From the NCBI GenBank assembly GCA_028455995.1, contig JABELC010000007.1, positions 2,164,001 through 2,228,000 of the forward strand: a stretch of DNA of 64,000 nt. The letters are read 5' to 3'. This stretch comes from Scleromitrula shiraiana. Taxonomy: Eukaryota; Ascomycota; Leotiomycetes; Helotiales; Sclerotiniaceae. The notes beneath the pieces were generated by a model. That model ran no database searches and had not been told where the DNA came from. It saw only the letters and a program-made list of their open reading frames with translations. The position numbers and the translations under genes are program-made. The number at the start of each line of letters is the position of its first letter. The first letter of the stretch is position 1. Below are positions 35,373 through 46,669 of this stretch, in pieces.

Positions 35373-35519
35373 ATGTGTATTCCTTGTTGGCCCTTTACAG
35401 ATATTTATCTGGAGGAAGATGAACAACCACGAAGGAGAAAGCGAAGACATAGGCATAAATATGCCTTGACGTGGGATCCGATTTGTGGAGAATGGATTGA
35501 GATGAGTCGAATGAAGGGT
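35373..35519 (+). CDS. Possible first exon of a small Arg/His-rich protein (uncertain)
   Basis: An ATG opens a 49-codon frame beginning MCIPCWPFTDIYLEEDEQPR, followed by a very basic stretch and then ALTWDPICGEWIEMSR, ending at a good GTAAGT donor (35520). No downstream exon could be assigned with confidence, because the following 300 bp are pyrimidine-rich. It may be a real short gene or chance. Confidence 0.25.
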
Positions 35520-36002
35520 GTAAGTTCATTTGTTTTTTTTTTTTCACAATTTGATTTATTTTATCTTCTTTTTCTCTTTCTATTCTTCTTTCTATGATTC
35601 TTATATCGAAGTTCGTTCTCTTTTCCTTTCCTTCCATCTCCAAGTTTCGTTATCTTGTCCTTACTCGGCCACGAGACTTCAACCTCAACTCAATTCACTC
35701 TTGATTTCATCTCAACATTATTTCATCAAAATCCATCAAAATCCGCCAAAATATCAAAGTACTTCAAATCTTATCACTTCAATTTCATAACTCAGCTTTA
35801 CGCAACACATCAAACAAAACAACACAACATGAAATAGTAGCAGCTCAATCCATCAACTTCAATCTCAGCTTCTCATTGTGCATCAAAACATCGGCTTGGC
35901 TGTTTTGACTCACGATAAATTTGATTTTCTTAGAATTGCAAAACCATCTCGCCCACATCCTCTACCTCCAATCCAAAATCATCGCTCAACAACATCACAA
36001 CC
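35520..36002. other. Pyrimidine-rich leader region
   Basis: CT-rich on the plus strand, followed by A/C-rich sequence up to the ATG at 36003. Probably the 5' leader and promoter of the Pro/Tyr-rich gene. Confidence 0.5.
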
Positions 36003-36925
36003 ATGGCGCAAATTCCAGTCCAAAACTTTCAGCCTCAGGTTGGAGATACAACTAATGGTCCCATCGAACATGTTTATATACCACGTTCTGATGGATGCAT
36101 CATTGCCAACGGTATCACATTCTATCCACAGAATCCAACCGCAGGCCCTGCCACTCCTGTTTCAGCTGTAGCTCCGATACCTCCGATGGTTCAACCTGCA
36201 GCATTTCCAATACCAGCGCCTCAATACTACCCATACTACCATCCGTATTATCCTCCATACGCAAGTTCATCTTTCTAGCCCGAGTTTTATTACCGTTACT
36301 TTTCGAGCGCAAGTTGCGCCTCTTTCATAGTCTTCCATTTTCATCTCAACTTTTTGATTCGCTGTTGCCATTATCAAGGCGCCAGCTAACATGTATCTTT
36401 CTTTTCTAGGCTCCACCTCCAGTCCCAATGGTAGCCCAGCCAGTTCACCCACCCTACCCTGTCTTCTCTCCGCCAACATACAACGTAACAGTTCCTCAAC
36501 CTCAAAGCCCATTTTGTTACCCTGGTGGATTTTATGGACAGCCAGCTACATTCGGTGCTACGCACTCAGAAGTTCAAGTGCAACATATGCAAAATACAGA
36601 TGCTTCGAAGAAACAGGAGATGAAACCAAGTGATGATGATCCTCTCAGATATTATTGGGTTCGAGAGTTGGATGATACTTGGTCGCAGAGAAACAGGATG
36701 ACAATTGATAGTGGTGATCTTGGTAATACTAGAGTAAGTTTCATTCCTCGTATTCTGGAGAGCTTCGCAGATTAGTATGATGGTAGGAACAAACACATGC
36801 TGTTGTCAATCGAGCTATGATTACCGAGTGTGGTATATGATGATTTTATCAGTTATGCTGACTCACTTGTCTTGCAGTGGTATTCTTGTGATGGTGTATT
36901 CTATGCCGTTAGGTTGCCATCTTAG
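36003..36925 (+). CDS. Pro/Tyr/Gln-rich protein with a GC-AG intron
   Basis: Exons 36003-36260, 36410-36733 and 36878-36925; 209 residues. Intron 1 begins GCAAGT and ends TTTCTAG (149 nt, CTAAC branch near 36386). A nearby GTATTA donor would bring in a stop two codons after MVA... is shifted, so only the GC donor keeps the frame and joins YYPYYHPYYPPY to APPPVPMVAQPVHPPYPV, one continuous Pro/Tyr-rich run. Intron 2 is 144 nt. The C-terminal ~50 residues look ordered (DDDPLRYYWVRELDDTWSQR, then WYSCDGVFYAVRLPS) and may be a small fungal-specific domain. No signal peptide. Function unknown. Confidence 0.65.
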
Positions 36926-38490
36926 ATGCGCGGATTCAATACTTGAGTATGGGATACGTGAACGCAACTATTGATTACTATACTTGGGCAAGACCACAGC
37001 TCAACATGACACCAGATTGTCATTTGTGCAACTGGACTCTCGACATTACCTTATTCCGACCCGATTCCGACTTCTTCGCTCCCCTAGAAACCCAAATTTG
37101 AACAGGCAACAACACACTTGGTATGATGACATGACGGAAGAAACTTGGACTTGGTTGATGATAATGATTGATGACAATATGGATTGATATTACGGAATGG
37201 GAAGGAATGAAAGGGTAGCACATTTTATGCTTTATTGTTCTTCGGATAACATTCGCAGCTCAGCAGGATAACTATATGATAGTACATTCTTTCTGTCTCT
37301 TTTTTCTTCTCTTTTTCCTTTATTTTCTCTTCGAGCTTATCATAGCGATTACGATTGTTTGGTTTTATCGTGCCTGACTTTGGCTTCGTCGATAAATTTG
37401 ATACGGAAAGCTTTGGTTTATGAATGCAATATTTACTGCTTTTATACCTATCTGGTTCGTGAACGTATTTTGGAGTGATTGACTGATATGCAGAAGTTTG
37501 AGTTGAAAATTGGATCGAGACAAGGGGCTAGATTTCCATGTGCCAAGGCCTAGATGTGGCTTCTGTTAGCCCGAGATGGTCTGGTCATACTCAAACCACA
37601 CCTCAATCGAATTCTCGTCTCTTTCATCAACAACTTCAAGACCTCCATCAACGAAGAACAAATGTCCACATTTTTTTGGCTTTCTTATCTTTCATCTGTG
37701 CTATAAACCTTTACTGTCTCGATTTGGTCTCATAGACAATAGCTGATAAACATGATGACACCGTCGATCCGAGTCCGTGAGCTTTCACAAAGATGCTGTT
37801 TCGAATGAAAAATACCAAATAACTGCGACCGCCACAACTCATTGAATACACATGAACCGATTGTTGTTATCAGTCGAACTGACGATTTCTTCATCACGAG
37901 GAGGCTTTTTATGGTTTGTTTCGCTATTATCACGGTCTTGTCAGTGCATGAATCGGGTAATCATAAGCCTCTGCTGCAACACTGTTTCAAACACTTCCTG
38001 CATGGACTTTTTCGCTTTTATCTCTTGTCTTATAGGGCTGGAAAGCTAGATTTAATATTCTATTGACCAATTGCATACATTTGATTGATGAATCTCCTCG
38101 GCTACAACAAGTTCCATTCCCAATATCAAGCCAGGGCGTTGAACTTTAGTTCCAAGTTGAGGGAAAAGTGCCTTGAAGATTACCCCATATGTGCGAAGAA
38201 GCACGCAAGCTATCTTTGATATCTCATAATGTGCTAAAAAGATTCTAGCGAACCTTAAATGAGCTTTCTTATCTGAAGTTGCCCCTCCCCCGGATTAATG
38301 GTGCTTCATGTCAGTCTGGGATTATGGCGTGAACTTGGATAATTCTGGCTCTTTGATTATATCGCGAAAGGTAGGGAGGTACCGGTACCGGCATTTATTA
38401 TATTGTCTTATATACAATGCATTGCGTTGGGTGTTTCTTTTCTCCTCGGACCGTTGATCGATCTCCGTGTATCTGAGAATATCATCCACA
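36926..38490. other. Intergenic, no gene supported
   Basis: Several short frames on both strands but none with family features. A near-palindromic GGTACCGGTACC sits at about 38379, shortly before the transporter pseudogene. Confidence 0.5.
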
Positions 38491-40056
38491 ATGTCCCGTC
38501 AAGAAGAAAAGTCGGCTGGTCCGAAGACACGTAATTTATATTTTTATGGTATGGATGATGAGAAGGATTGGGACGACAAAGTGGAGAGTGTCGAGGTTAG
38601 TGGTCGTGAGGTAGTTAATGGGGTTGCGGTGTCGAGGGCTAGATTGGATCTTGCGTCTGACTTGAAGCTAAGGTTGTCAACGTGGGGTGGTTGGGGTAGG
38701 TCGATCATTTCTTTTATATGAGACCAGTACACTAATCAAACTTTATATCCTAACTTTCCGGAGGACAGGAAAGAGATATCGATCGTGGATGGGACAACCT
38801 ATGATAAAGAGGACGTTTTCTCAATCAAGGAAATTGAAGAAGATTCTCCATATCCTGAAGTTTGACCTGCAGTTCACAACCATGATGAAGACGTACCAGC
38901 AAACACCGTTCGTGCCTGGACCATTGCCATGTTACTTGTCATCGTTGGAGCATCAATGAATACTCTCTTCTCTCTTCGGGCACCATCAATTGGGCTCGGT
39001 GCTTTGATTGCTCAAATCATTGCGTGCCCACTTGGTTATGGATGGGCAGAGGTTATGCCGAAGAGACAGTTCAACACCTTCGGTCTACGGTGGTCGTTGG
39101 ATTAAGCTCTTTTCAATATCAAGGAACATTCAATCGTTGACGTAATGGCTACCAATGAGCGAGCGACAGTGCAACATATGACAACACCGGAGCATCTTAC
39201 AACACGACTAGAATCCTAACTCCGGAATTCACCCTCAATATTGCGGAATACAAAGCATATTCACCACTTTTCTTATCTACTACTTGTGTAATATCTTATG
39301 GACTTTCATTTGCTGCAATTGCTTCTGTGATTGTATACATTTATTTGTATCATGGAGAACAAGTTTGGGCTCAATTTCGAAACAGCACCAAAGAGCAACA
39401 ACCGGATATTCCTATGAGTCAAGCTTTGGGATTTGTGTCTATTACATCTATAACTCCATCCCTCGACAGCGAACCCTCAAACTAACCAAAAGCTTCTATC
39501 AGAAATCCCCCGTAGAACCATGTTCATGGCCCAAGTAGTCGCCACAACTTTCCGCTGCTTCATCCAAGTAGCCGTTCTAAACGACGCGTTGAAAAACATC
39601 CCCGAAATCTGTACCCCCCCACCAACCCCAACACTTCACCCGTCCCGACGGTCGCGTCTTCTTCTCTGCGTCCATAATCCGGGGTCTCATTGAACCCCAG
39701 CGTATTTTCTCCCCAGGTCAAATCTACTCCTCCCTCTTCTACTTCTTCGGCATGGGCTTCATTATCCCAATAGTCATCTACTACGCCTCCAAAAATGGCC
39801 CAAATCCCCCATAAAATACCTCATAGCTCACCTCATCTTCGGCAGCGCAGCATCCATCCCCCCCGCTACCCCACTCAACTATCTCAGCTGGGGAGTCGTA
39901 GGTTTTGTGTTTCAGAAGCTCATCAGGAGGAAGTATTTTGCTTTGTGGTCTAGATTGAATTATCTGACTAGTAGTGGATTGGATTTGGGACTGGCATTGA
40001 GTACGATTTTCATCTTTTTGGCGTTTACGTTGAATGAGGTTGAGGCGCCGAATTGA
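38491..40056 (+). pseudogene. Decayed oligopeptide transporter (OPT family)
   Basis: It starts MSRQEEKSAGPKTRNL and continues past a probable intron (about 38696-38768). Recognisable OPT blocks follow: NTVRAWTIAMLLVIVGASMN, LFSLRAPSIGLGALIAQ, LFNIKEHSIVDVMA, YSPLFLSTTCVISYGLSFAA (from 39258), PRRTMFMAQVVATTFRCFIQ and PPATPLNYLSWGVVGFVFQK. Lesions: a frameshift near 38800, TGA at 38863-38865, TAA at 39103-39105, loss of several hundred residues of the membrane core between about 39180 and 39257, a second gap after GFVS (about 39440-39510), and repeated frame changes from 39600 to 39850. The intact family has ~750-900 residues and 12-16 membrane helices, carrying small peptides with protons. 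This copy cannot make a working transporter. Confidence 0.88.
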
Positions 40057-41308
40057 TGAGGGGGACGGTGGTGGCGGGGATTTTGAGCTATCGACGCGGC
40101 GGTGCAGAAGGTGGTGGGGATGGGGGAGACTTTTGGACCGAATATTTAGTAGGGTGGGCCTTGAGGAGATATGGGGCATCGATGGTGGTGGTGCTTGGTA
40201 GGATGGGATGAATGTATGGCTGTCTGGGTATATTGTATCGTGAGTGAGATAGTGAGTTAGTGGTAAGGGGAGCTCTTGTTTGCTAGGGGAGAAAGGTTCT
40301 TTTGTCATAGTAATCTCGATTTATATAGTGCCTACTAGCTTTTATTGAAATTTCCAATGTAGTTTTATATATTTCTTTACGTCTTCTACTCAACTTCAAA
40401 AAATAGGAAAGGCATTTGACTTTTGACTATAAACCTATGGATAGAAGGAGTAATTGCATGCCTCAATCAGTGACCAGTTACATCCATTGGGCCATTATAT
40501 GTGCTGACTACTGAGCTATAGTGAGCGTAAGTCAATTCAGGACTAGTAAAAATGACAAACTAAGTAATTTCTCAATCAATAATTTATCTGGTAAGACAGT
40601 GAAATAATATGAGTCAAGTGGTATGACGGATATTTGCAGTAGGGTTTTCGGCAGCTTGTGGTAAGTGAGAACTCATTTTTGAGAATTATGGTACACAGAC
40701 ACATTTATGACTGATATATATAGTAACGTAAACCTTTCTTGAGTCAAGAGTTTTCTGTAGAAGGATCATCTTATTCGTTACATGTATCTTGATTGTATCA
40801 ACTATAGAGTAGCGAGTCGCGACAGCATCGAAATTACAAAAATTTAGGAGATATAGGGTGTAGTTATCAAGACGGAAACCAAATCCTTGATTGAAATATA
40901 CCTGATGTGTAATTTCATCGATTCGTAGATAATATCGGATATTTTGAAGTTTTTGATATCTTCCATCAATATTTGATACCTTTGATGTTGTTGATGAGGG
41001 GTTAACTTTCATACTAGTATGTAAATGCAGAGCCTCAAAGTTGGTCTGTGCACGTCAATGACGATGGCTGGTGATCAATAGAAAGAACTTCCTATCAATC
41101 AATGATGAAGCTCTACATTACAACCACAACCTTGTTTGCTTCTCACTTCACTCAAATTGACTTTATTCAATTCAGACTCAGCCACCCCCTCTCAATTTCA
41201 AAACACTTTTCTTGACTCTATCCTTAAACAATCTCCCACCTCTGATATTCACGCTTTAATATACTAAATCATCATTCAACCACAAAGGAAGTCTTGCGAT
41301 TGCGCATT
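40057..41308. other. Intergenic
   Basis: No supported gene. A 108-codon minus-strand frame (40686-41012) starts with ATG but shows no domain, no signal and a chance-like composition. The last 200 bp are pyrimidine- and A-rich and probably form the leader of the sorting nexin gene. Confidence 0.5.
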
Positions 41309-43492
41309 ATGTGGAACGATGAAGATAATAATCCATATGGGACAAGTTTCGATCGGAGAGATTCAATAACTTCTTCTATTGCAAACCCAAGCTCACCCGG
41401 CTCTCGTAAGTCTATCATCCTTCTACATACCCAACCTCTTTACATCAAGAATGTATTCTGTTTGGTTAGGTAGTCCGCGGAAGCCTGTTAAGCGTAATGA
41501 GTCTCTTATTGACGATGATGATAATTGGGAACTCGTAGAAGATCCATTCGGACGACCACACACTCCTTCTACCATTAGCGATAACCATGATAATGAAAGA
41601 GAACAAGCACATCCGGGTTACGATAGCAGTGATGCCGAAAGCGACGAGGATTACGGAGAAGCATCCCAGGCTACAAGGAGACAGAAAAAGGGCGGCTATG
41701 ATAGTCGCATCGAACAGATTCTTTACGAGAACCCGGAACTTCCTATATTGATTGTTGATGCCGGAAAGAGTCAGGAAAGTGGAGGGAAATATATTGTGTA
41801 TACAATCAGAACTGGAGTAAGGATTATCTGCTGGGGTATATCTTCTTTCTGACATTATTACAGGATTTAGAAGTCCGTCGGCGCTACTCCGAATTTGCTT
41901 CTCTTAGAGATGCTCTCTCCAGATTACATCCTACTTTGATAATTCCACCAATTCCCGAAAAGCATACTATGGCAGATTACGCCGCGAATCCAACAAAAGC
42001 AAAACAGGATCAGCAGATTATAGATCTTCGAAAGCGCATGTTGGCTGTATTTTTGAACAGATGTAGGAGAATGGATGAAGTACGGAATGATGGAGTTTGG
42101 TGGAAATTCTTGGACCCAAATGCAAGCTGGGTAGGTTTAGGCACAAGTATACACGATAAATCAGATATTAATTATTTCCAGAGCGAAGTTCTTCATTCCC
42201 ATCCTATCGCCTCTATCCCAAAATCCAACATGAAAGCCCCACCTCTCGACCCCGCGAACCCCACAGCTGCACATGCATTCTTGCCTGTCCCTGCATCATC
42301 TGCGAAGCTTAAGGCTGCCGCTACAACTGCTACAAATGCCCAAGGAATGTTAGCACAGCCTTCCGAATATGCTGCAAGTCCATCAACTGCGGCGCATACT
42401 ATTCCTGGCCCACAATTATCTGGCAGATTTCCACCAGAAAATGCGAGTTTAAGTGAACAAGATTTGGATCCTTACTTTATCAGTTTCGAGTCATCTACTA
42501 AGGAACTGGAGTTGTTGTTGACTGGTCCTATTGAAAGAGTTAACAGGAGAACTCTGACACATCTATCTACATTATCAACGGACTTGGCAGAACTTGGGGC
42601 TAGATTTAATGGCTTCTCGCTTTCTGAGCAATCAGCATCTCTTGCAGCAGCGATCGAGAGGATTGGGCAGGCTGTGGATTCACAATATATTGCAACGGAG
42701 GAACTATCTGCTTCTTTAGGTGCAAGCTTTGCCGAACCAATGAGGGAAAGTGCTCAATTTGCTGGTGTAGTACGCAATGTTCTACGTTATCGGGTGCTGA
42801 AAAGAGTTCAACAAGAGATGACAAATGAGGAATTGGCCAAGAAGAGAGCACTTTTGGAATCTTTGGAAAGAAGTGAGGCTGAAGCAAATAGAATTGAACA
42901 ATATTTGAATACTAGTGGAACCGCTAACATACCACGACGATCAAATTCATCCGCCCGAGAACCGCCACAATCAAGACGAGAGACGGCACAAGATGATACA
43001 GCATCAATAGATTCCGACTTTCCTCCAACTCACGGTGATCCACCTTCTGCGTCACAAGGGGTTCCACAAACTCAAGAAGTTCCCCCAACTCATAGGAAGA
43101 GCTCTAGTGGAAATTTCATCACTAATAGAATTTTTGGTCGAATAAGTCATGCAGTTCATGGTGTCGTTGATGTGGATCCGGAACGGACCCGTCGAGACCA
43201 AATCGGTAAAACGAGGGAGTCAATTTCACAGTTAGAACAAGCACAACGTGCATCAGAACAGGATGTTCGTGATGCTAGTGCAGATGTTCTCAAGGATTTG
43301 AAACGATTCCAAGCGGAGAAGGAAGATGATTTGAAGAGATATATGGTAAGTAATGAGCCTCTAGTTTTACACCCTAAGCTAACCAACATATCTCAGCTCG
43401 CATACGCAAGAAGTCAAATCGAATGGGCCAAGAAAAACAAAGAAACATGGGAGGAAGCAAAAGCCGAAGTGGAGAAAATAGACGATAACTAA
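41309..43492 (+). CDS. SNX41: Sorting nexin, Snx41/Atg20 family (PX-BAR)
   Basis: Exons 41309-41405, 41470-41816, 41864-43345 and 43397-43492, giving 673 residues. The N-terminus MWNDEDNNPYGTSFDRRDS is acidic. The PX domain covers about residues 110-230, with the phosphoinositide-binding block RRRYSEF (153-159) and PPIPEKH. A long coiled-coil BAR-like region follows to the C-terminus, interrupted by a Pro/Ser/Thr-rich linker (about 42940-43110). Snx41/Atg20 proteins bind PI3P on endosomes, return cargo to the Golgi and support selective autophagy with Atg24. The last intron (51 nt) is a multiple of three and has no stop, so its retention would add 17 residues. I cannot separate Snx41 from Atg20 by reading alone. 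Confidence 0.9.
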
Positions 43493-44068
43493 TGAATTAT
43501 GTCTGGGAAATGGCAGAGGGATACAAAACCTTGATGGAATGGACTTCTGTAGTGGTAATATTGGTACTGGATATTGATCCATAATGTATGGGAGTTTGTT
43601 AGGCTGGACTTGTGTAGTTAAGGCATGAATATCTGCGAGCGCAGCGAAATAGAGAGCATCATACCCTTCTACTTGTGATGTTTTGTTGTGGATGGTTATT
43701 TTGTGAGATGATGGATGTGAATATGGTCAGTACGTATTGGACTCCGCCCCGGTAGAGGCTTTTGAATATACTTTTGTCTGTTGAGCCATTTCTCGATTTC
43801 CATGGGGAGGAAATTCTAAGCCCTTCGATTTAATGGCAACTTTATAAACAAGTGTTATTATCTGGATTAGATTACGTGAGCTAAACCAGTGAAATTTGCA
43901 GTTTCTGAAATGGAACTTTGGTTTATGAATTGATGCACCTATGGAGGGAAAATTACAATGACTAATCGTGATTATTAAATTATGAGTCATTGGCTGCCAG
44001 ACGACTACATACAAATCGGTTGGTACCCATTACTCGGTACCAACCCTTCAATCTACACACCTGCTAAT
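43493..44068. other. Intergenic between convergent genes
   Basis: 3' flanks of the sorting nexin and of the LRSG-repeat gene. No gene or repeat of note. Confidence 0.55.
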
Positions 44069-44812
44069 CTACTCTTCATCCTCATCCTCACCCTCTACAC
44101 GCCCACTTATCCCCTCCCCATCAATCCCCCAATTCCCCCTCCTACTCCCCAACACGCCCCTCCTCTTAACCACCCTCCCCCTCAACCTCATCCCACATTC
44201 CAACCCATCAGCCCCCACATCCGGAAACCTCCGAATCACTAACCTCAAATTTCTCCCTTCGAAATTAAATGCCGGTTTTAGATGTGCACGTCGTAGTTGC
44301 TCAAGGGATATCTGCGCTTTCGCGAGTTCTTGGTTGATGAGGCGGAGCTCGTTGTGTTTTTGGAGGATGAGGAGGGAGAGGGACATGGTTATTTCGTCGT
44401 TGAGTTGGGAGTGTTGGGTGGGCGTGAGGGAGGTGAAGAGGGCGTGGGTGGGGTCGGTTCGTTGTGGTGGTGGGGAGGCAGTCGTGGCAATGGGGGCTTC
44501 GGGGTTTGGGTAAGAATCTGGATTTTCCCATGTAGCTGCTGCTTCTCCAGATGCTGATGAAGATTTATTAGTTTCTTCTTTTACAACTTGTTTGTATGTT
44601 CTTCCTGATCGTAGCCGAATGCATTGGTCGGAGACATAATTAGAGGTGGAGGCTTGTGGGCCTGAAATCGTTTCTGACTCCATTGATGCAGCAGCATCTT
44701 CTCCTTGTGTGATGTGTTTATATTTCTTGCCCGAACGAAGTTGTAAAGACTCATCTAGGGTAGTTCTCTTCTTTCCAGGTTTTGTGGTATTCATGCCCCA
44801 GCTCGCTTGCAT
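44069..44812 (-). CDS. Hypothetical protein with two LRSGxxYK repeats
   Basis: A 247-residue single-exon protein starting at an ATG at 44812. Two repeats, LQLRSGKKYKHITQGE (about 23-38) and IRLRSGRTYKQVVKEE (about 65-80), are each followed by an Ala/Ser-rich acidic stretch. A predicted helix (SLSLLILQKHNELRLINQEL, then AKAQISLEQLRRAH) follows near residues 143-176 and may be a coiled coil. The C-terminus is Arg/Gly-rich with an acidic tail (EGEDEDEE). No signal peptide or membrane segment. I do not recognise the family; nuclear or chromatin-related use of the basic repeats is only a guess. Confidence 0.6.
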   Translation of the reverse strand: MQASWGMNTTKPGKKRTTLDESLQLRSGKKYKHITQGEDAAASMESETISGPQASTSNYVSDQCIRLRSGRTYKQVVKEETNKSSSASGEAAATWENPDSYPNPEAPIATTASPPPQRTDPTHALFTSLTPTQHSQLNDEITMSLSLLILQKHNELRLINQELAKAQISLEQLRRAHLKPAFNFEGRNLRLVIRRFPDVGADGLECGMRLRGRVVKRRGVLGSRRGNWGIDGEGISGRVEGEDEDEE

Positions 44813-45684
44813 TTCAATCTCTAGGTCGGATTCTTGATCTTTCAGTTTAAATTTGGGGCGTCTTTGTAAAGAATTATGAGTTTAGGTTCGGATTTTATTC
44901 TGCTTGAGATTGACACTTGTAATCGAAGGTATTTCTAGTATAAGTACTGCTGTACCAAGGGAAGGCATTATACGGTTTCTCCAAATTGATGATCAATGAA
45001 ATATGCACAATGTATCAAAGAATGGTTTGTTAGAACGGAGAATAGTGAATAAATGAAGAATTATCATTGAGATGAAGTGAGTGAAGTAGGAGCAAAAGAA
45101 GGATTGCTCGATCTAGTGTATAAGAACTCCGGCAGTTGAGCAGATAAATTGAGGTTCAGATGATATTGAATGTGAAAGGTCGGGACCTCAGGACCAATAG
45201 GATCTACTCCGTATAGATCAGACGAATTGACACCACTTCGAAGTTTATATTACACAAGGCGATGATGTAATTGCTGTTATGGAAATGGACTTTATCGTCC
45301 GTTGGAGTAGATGGGACGATAAATTCCAAGATATAATAGGACAGATACTTGCCTCTAGTGATTAGTTTGTAAAAGTACTAATCATGCCCCCTTAAACAGG
45401 TCGCTTCTTTTTACCAGTATGTTCTTCATATAAATCATCACACATTTACAAAAATCAGAGACTAACCTTAACGAATTTCACCACCGAACCACCGAGCCAC
45501 CGAGCTTGAATTACTTATCCATGCGAGTTAAGTTATCGCACCATAATGCTATATCCTCGTGGCGGAGGATATTCATTTTACTTCGTTTCATAAAACTCCA
45601 GAATATCTCCGTTGTTCTGTCTGTTAAATGTTTATAAATGTTGATATTTTAGCGAGCAGCTCATGTCATAGCTGACAACACAAT
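44813..45684. other. Intergenic
   Basis: Promoter of the LRSG-repeat gene and upstream flank of the tRNA. A short imperfect 9-bp tandem repeat (CCACCGAAC / CCACCGAGC) lies at about 45480-45508. Confidence 0.55.
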
Positions 45685-45789
45685 GGGGTTGTGGTCTAGT
45701 GGTATGATATTCCCTTCGCAAGCTTACAGCTAGCATTAGCTATTGCAACAGGATGGGAAGGGTCCCCGTTTCGATCACGGGCAACTCCA
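45685..45789 (+). tRNA. tRNA-Ala(CGC) with a 33-nt intron
   Basis: Acceptor stem GGGGTTG pairs with CAACTCC and includes a G3-U70 wobble pair, the main identity signal for alanyl-tRNA synthetase, with A73 as discriminator. The anticodon stem TTCCC/GGGAA closes a loop that reads TTCGCAT once the intron (45721-45753) is removed, the normal Ala(CGC) loop. The intron sits one base after the anticodon, the usual eukaryotic position. The T arm is CCCGT-TTCGATC-ACGGG. The mature length is 72 nt. A T-rich run (about 45792-45800) follows and can end Pol III transcription. Confidence 0.88.
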
Positions 45790-46669
45790 ATTTTCTTTTG
45801 TGCAAATTTATCATTTTTCTTGCTTTTTTAACTTTTAGGATAGCGATGCTTTTTGAGAAGATGGAGTTCGACCTCATAGTTAAGGCACTAATGCATGGTG
45901 GGCTATCTCTTTAATGATGATATGCTTGCACGGTTTGCCGTTCCTTATCATGTCACAGTTTTAGTCGCCCCCATACGATAACACCTTCCAACGACAGTGA
46001 TATCGTATTACCTTTTTCCGTCGGAACAGTGCTCTTTGGCTGGAAATACAAAGCAAAGCCAACAAGCTTCCCACTGGGTCAAATAGCACAATTCGTAACA
46101 AAGCAAGAGGGTTGAGAAATGCAAAACCGATTGCTGGCTGAACTACAATAACGAATGTAATACTCGAACGGCAAAAAAGAAGAAGAGAAGGAATGATCTT
46201 TAGAGCATTGCAAATTCCTCTCGGAATATATCTCTTCCACGACTGCAACGATAACCACGGCTGTTACGGCGTTCATTTGATGCCGTGGCCCGAGACTGTT
46301 AATCTCTGCAGCCCCCATTGCCTTCATTCCCCTTACCTCAAAATTTCTTTCTCTCAAGTGCAAAATGATCACGACAGTGTTATTTACAAAATGAGCAACT
46401 GCACGCAGAATGTAGTTTTAAATACGTCCTCATCTCACACCTTCCTCTACCCATCGAAGACAGCATTACAAACTCGTATCAGTAAACCATAAAAGAGGAG
46501 AAAGTCCCGTCCAGATATAAGCTCTGATCGGGTCTAACACTGTGACTAAGCCTGTCCGGGACGCAGTCGGGATATTTGTTGAAAAGAGGGCGTGGATCAT
46601 ATGCGATGTACCCCACGATAGTAGGAGGCCCATACTGATGAGAGCTATGGTGACCATCTGGCAACCGAC
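45790..46669. other. Intergenic; possible remains of the HET gene's 3' part
   Basis: Short frames on both strands with no domain. The minus strand at about 46470-46670 may be the decayed tail of the neighbouring HET pseudogene. Confidence 0.45.

Noticed and set aside
40686..41012. 108-codon minus-strand frame with ATG
   Set aside because: No domain, no signal, no splice context, and AT-biased composition like chance frames nearby.
45685..45789. Reading the tRNA as Pro(CGG)
   Set aside because: It would place the intron inside the anticodon; the Ala(CGC) solution has the intron in its normal place plus the G3-U70 pair.
46193..46492. 99-codon plus-strand frame near the HET pseudogene
   Set aside because: No recognisable features; probably chance frame in decayed sequence.
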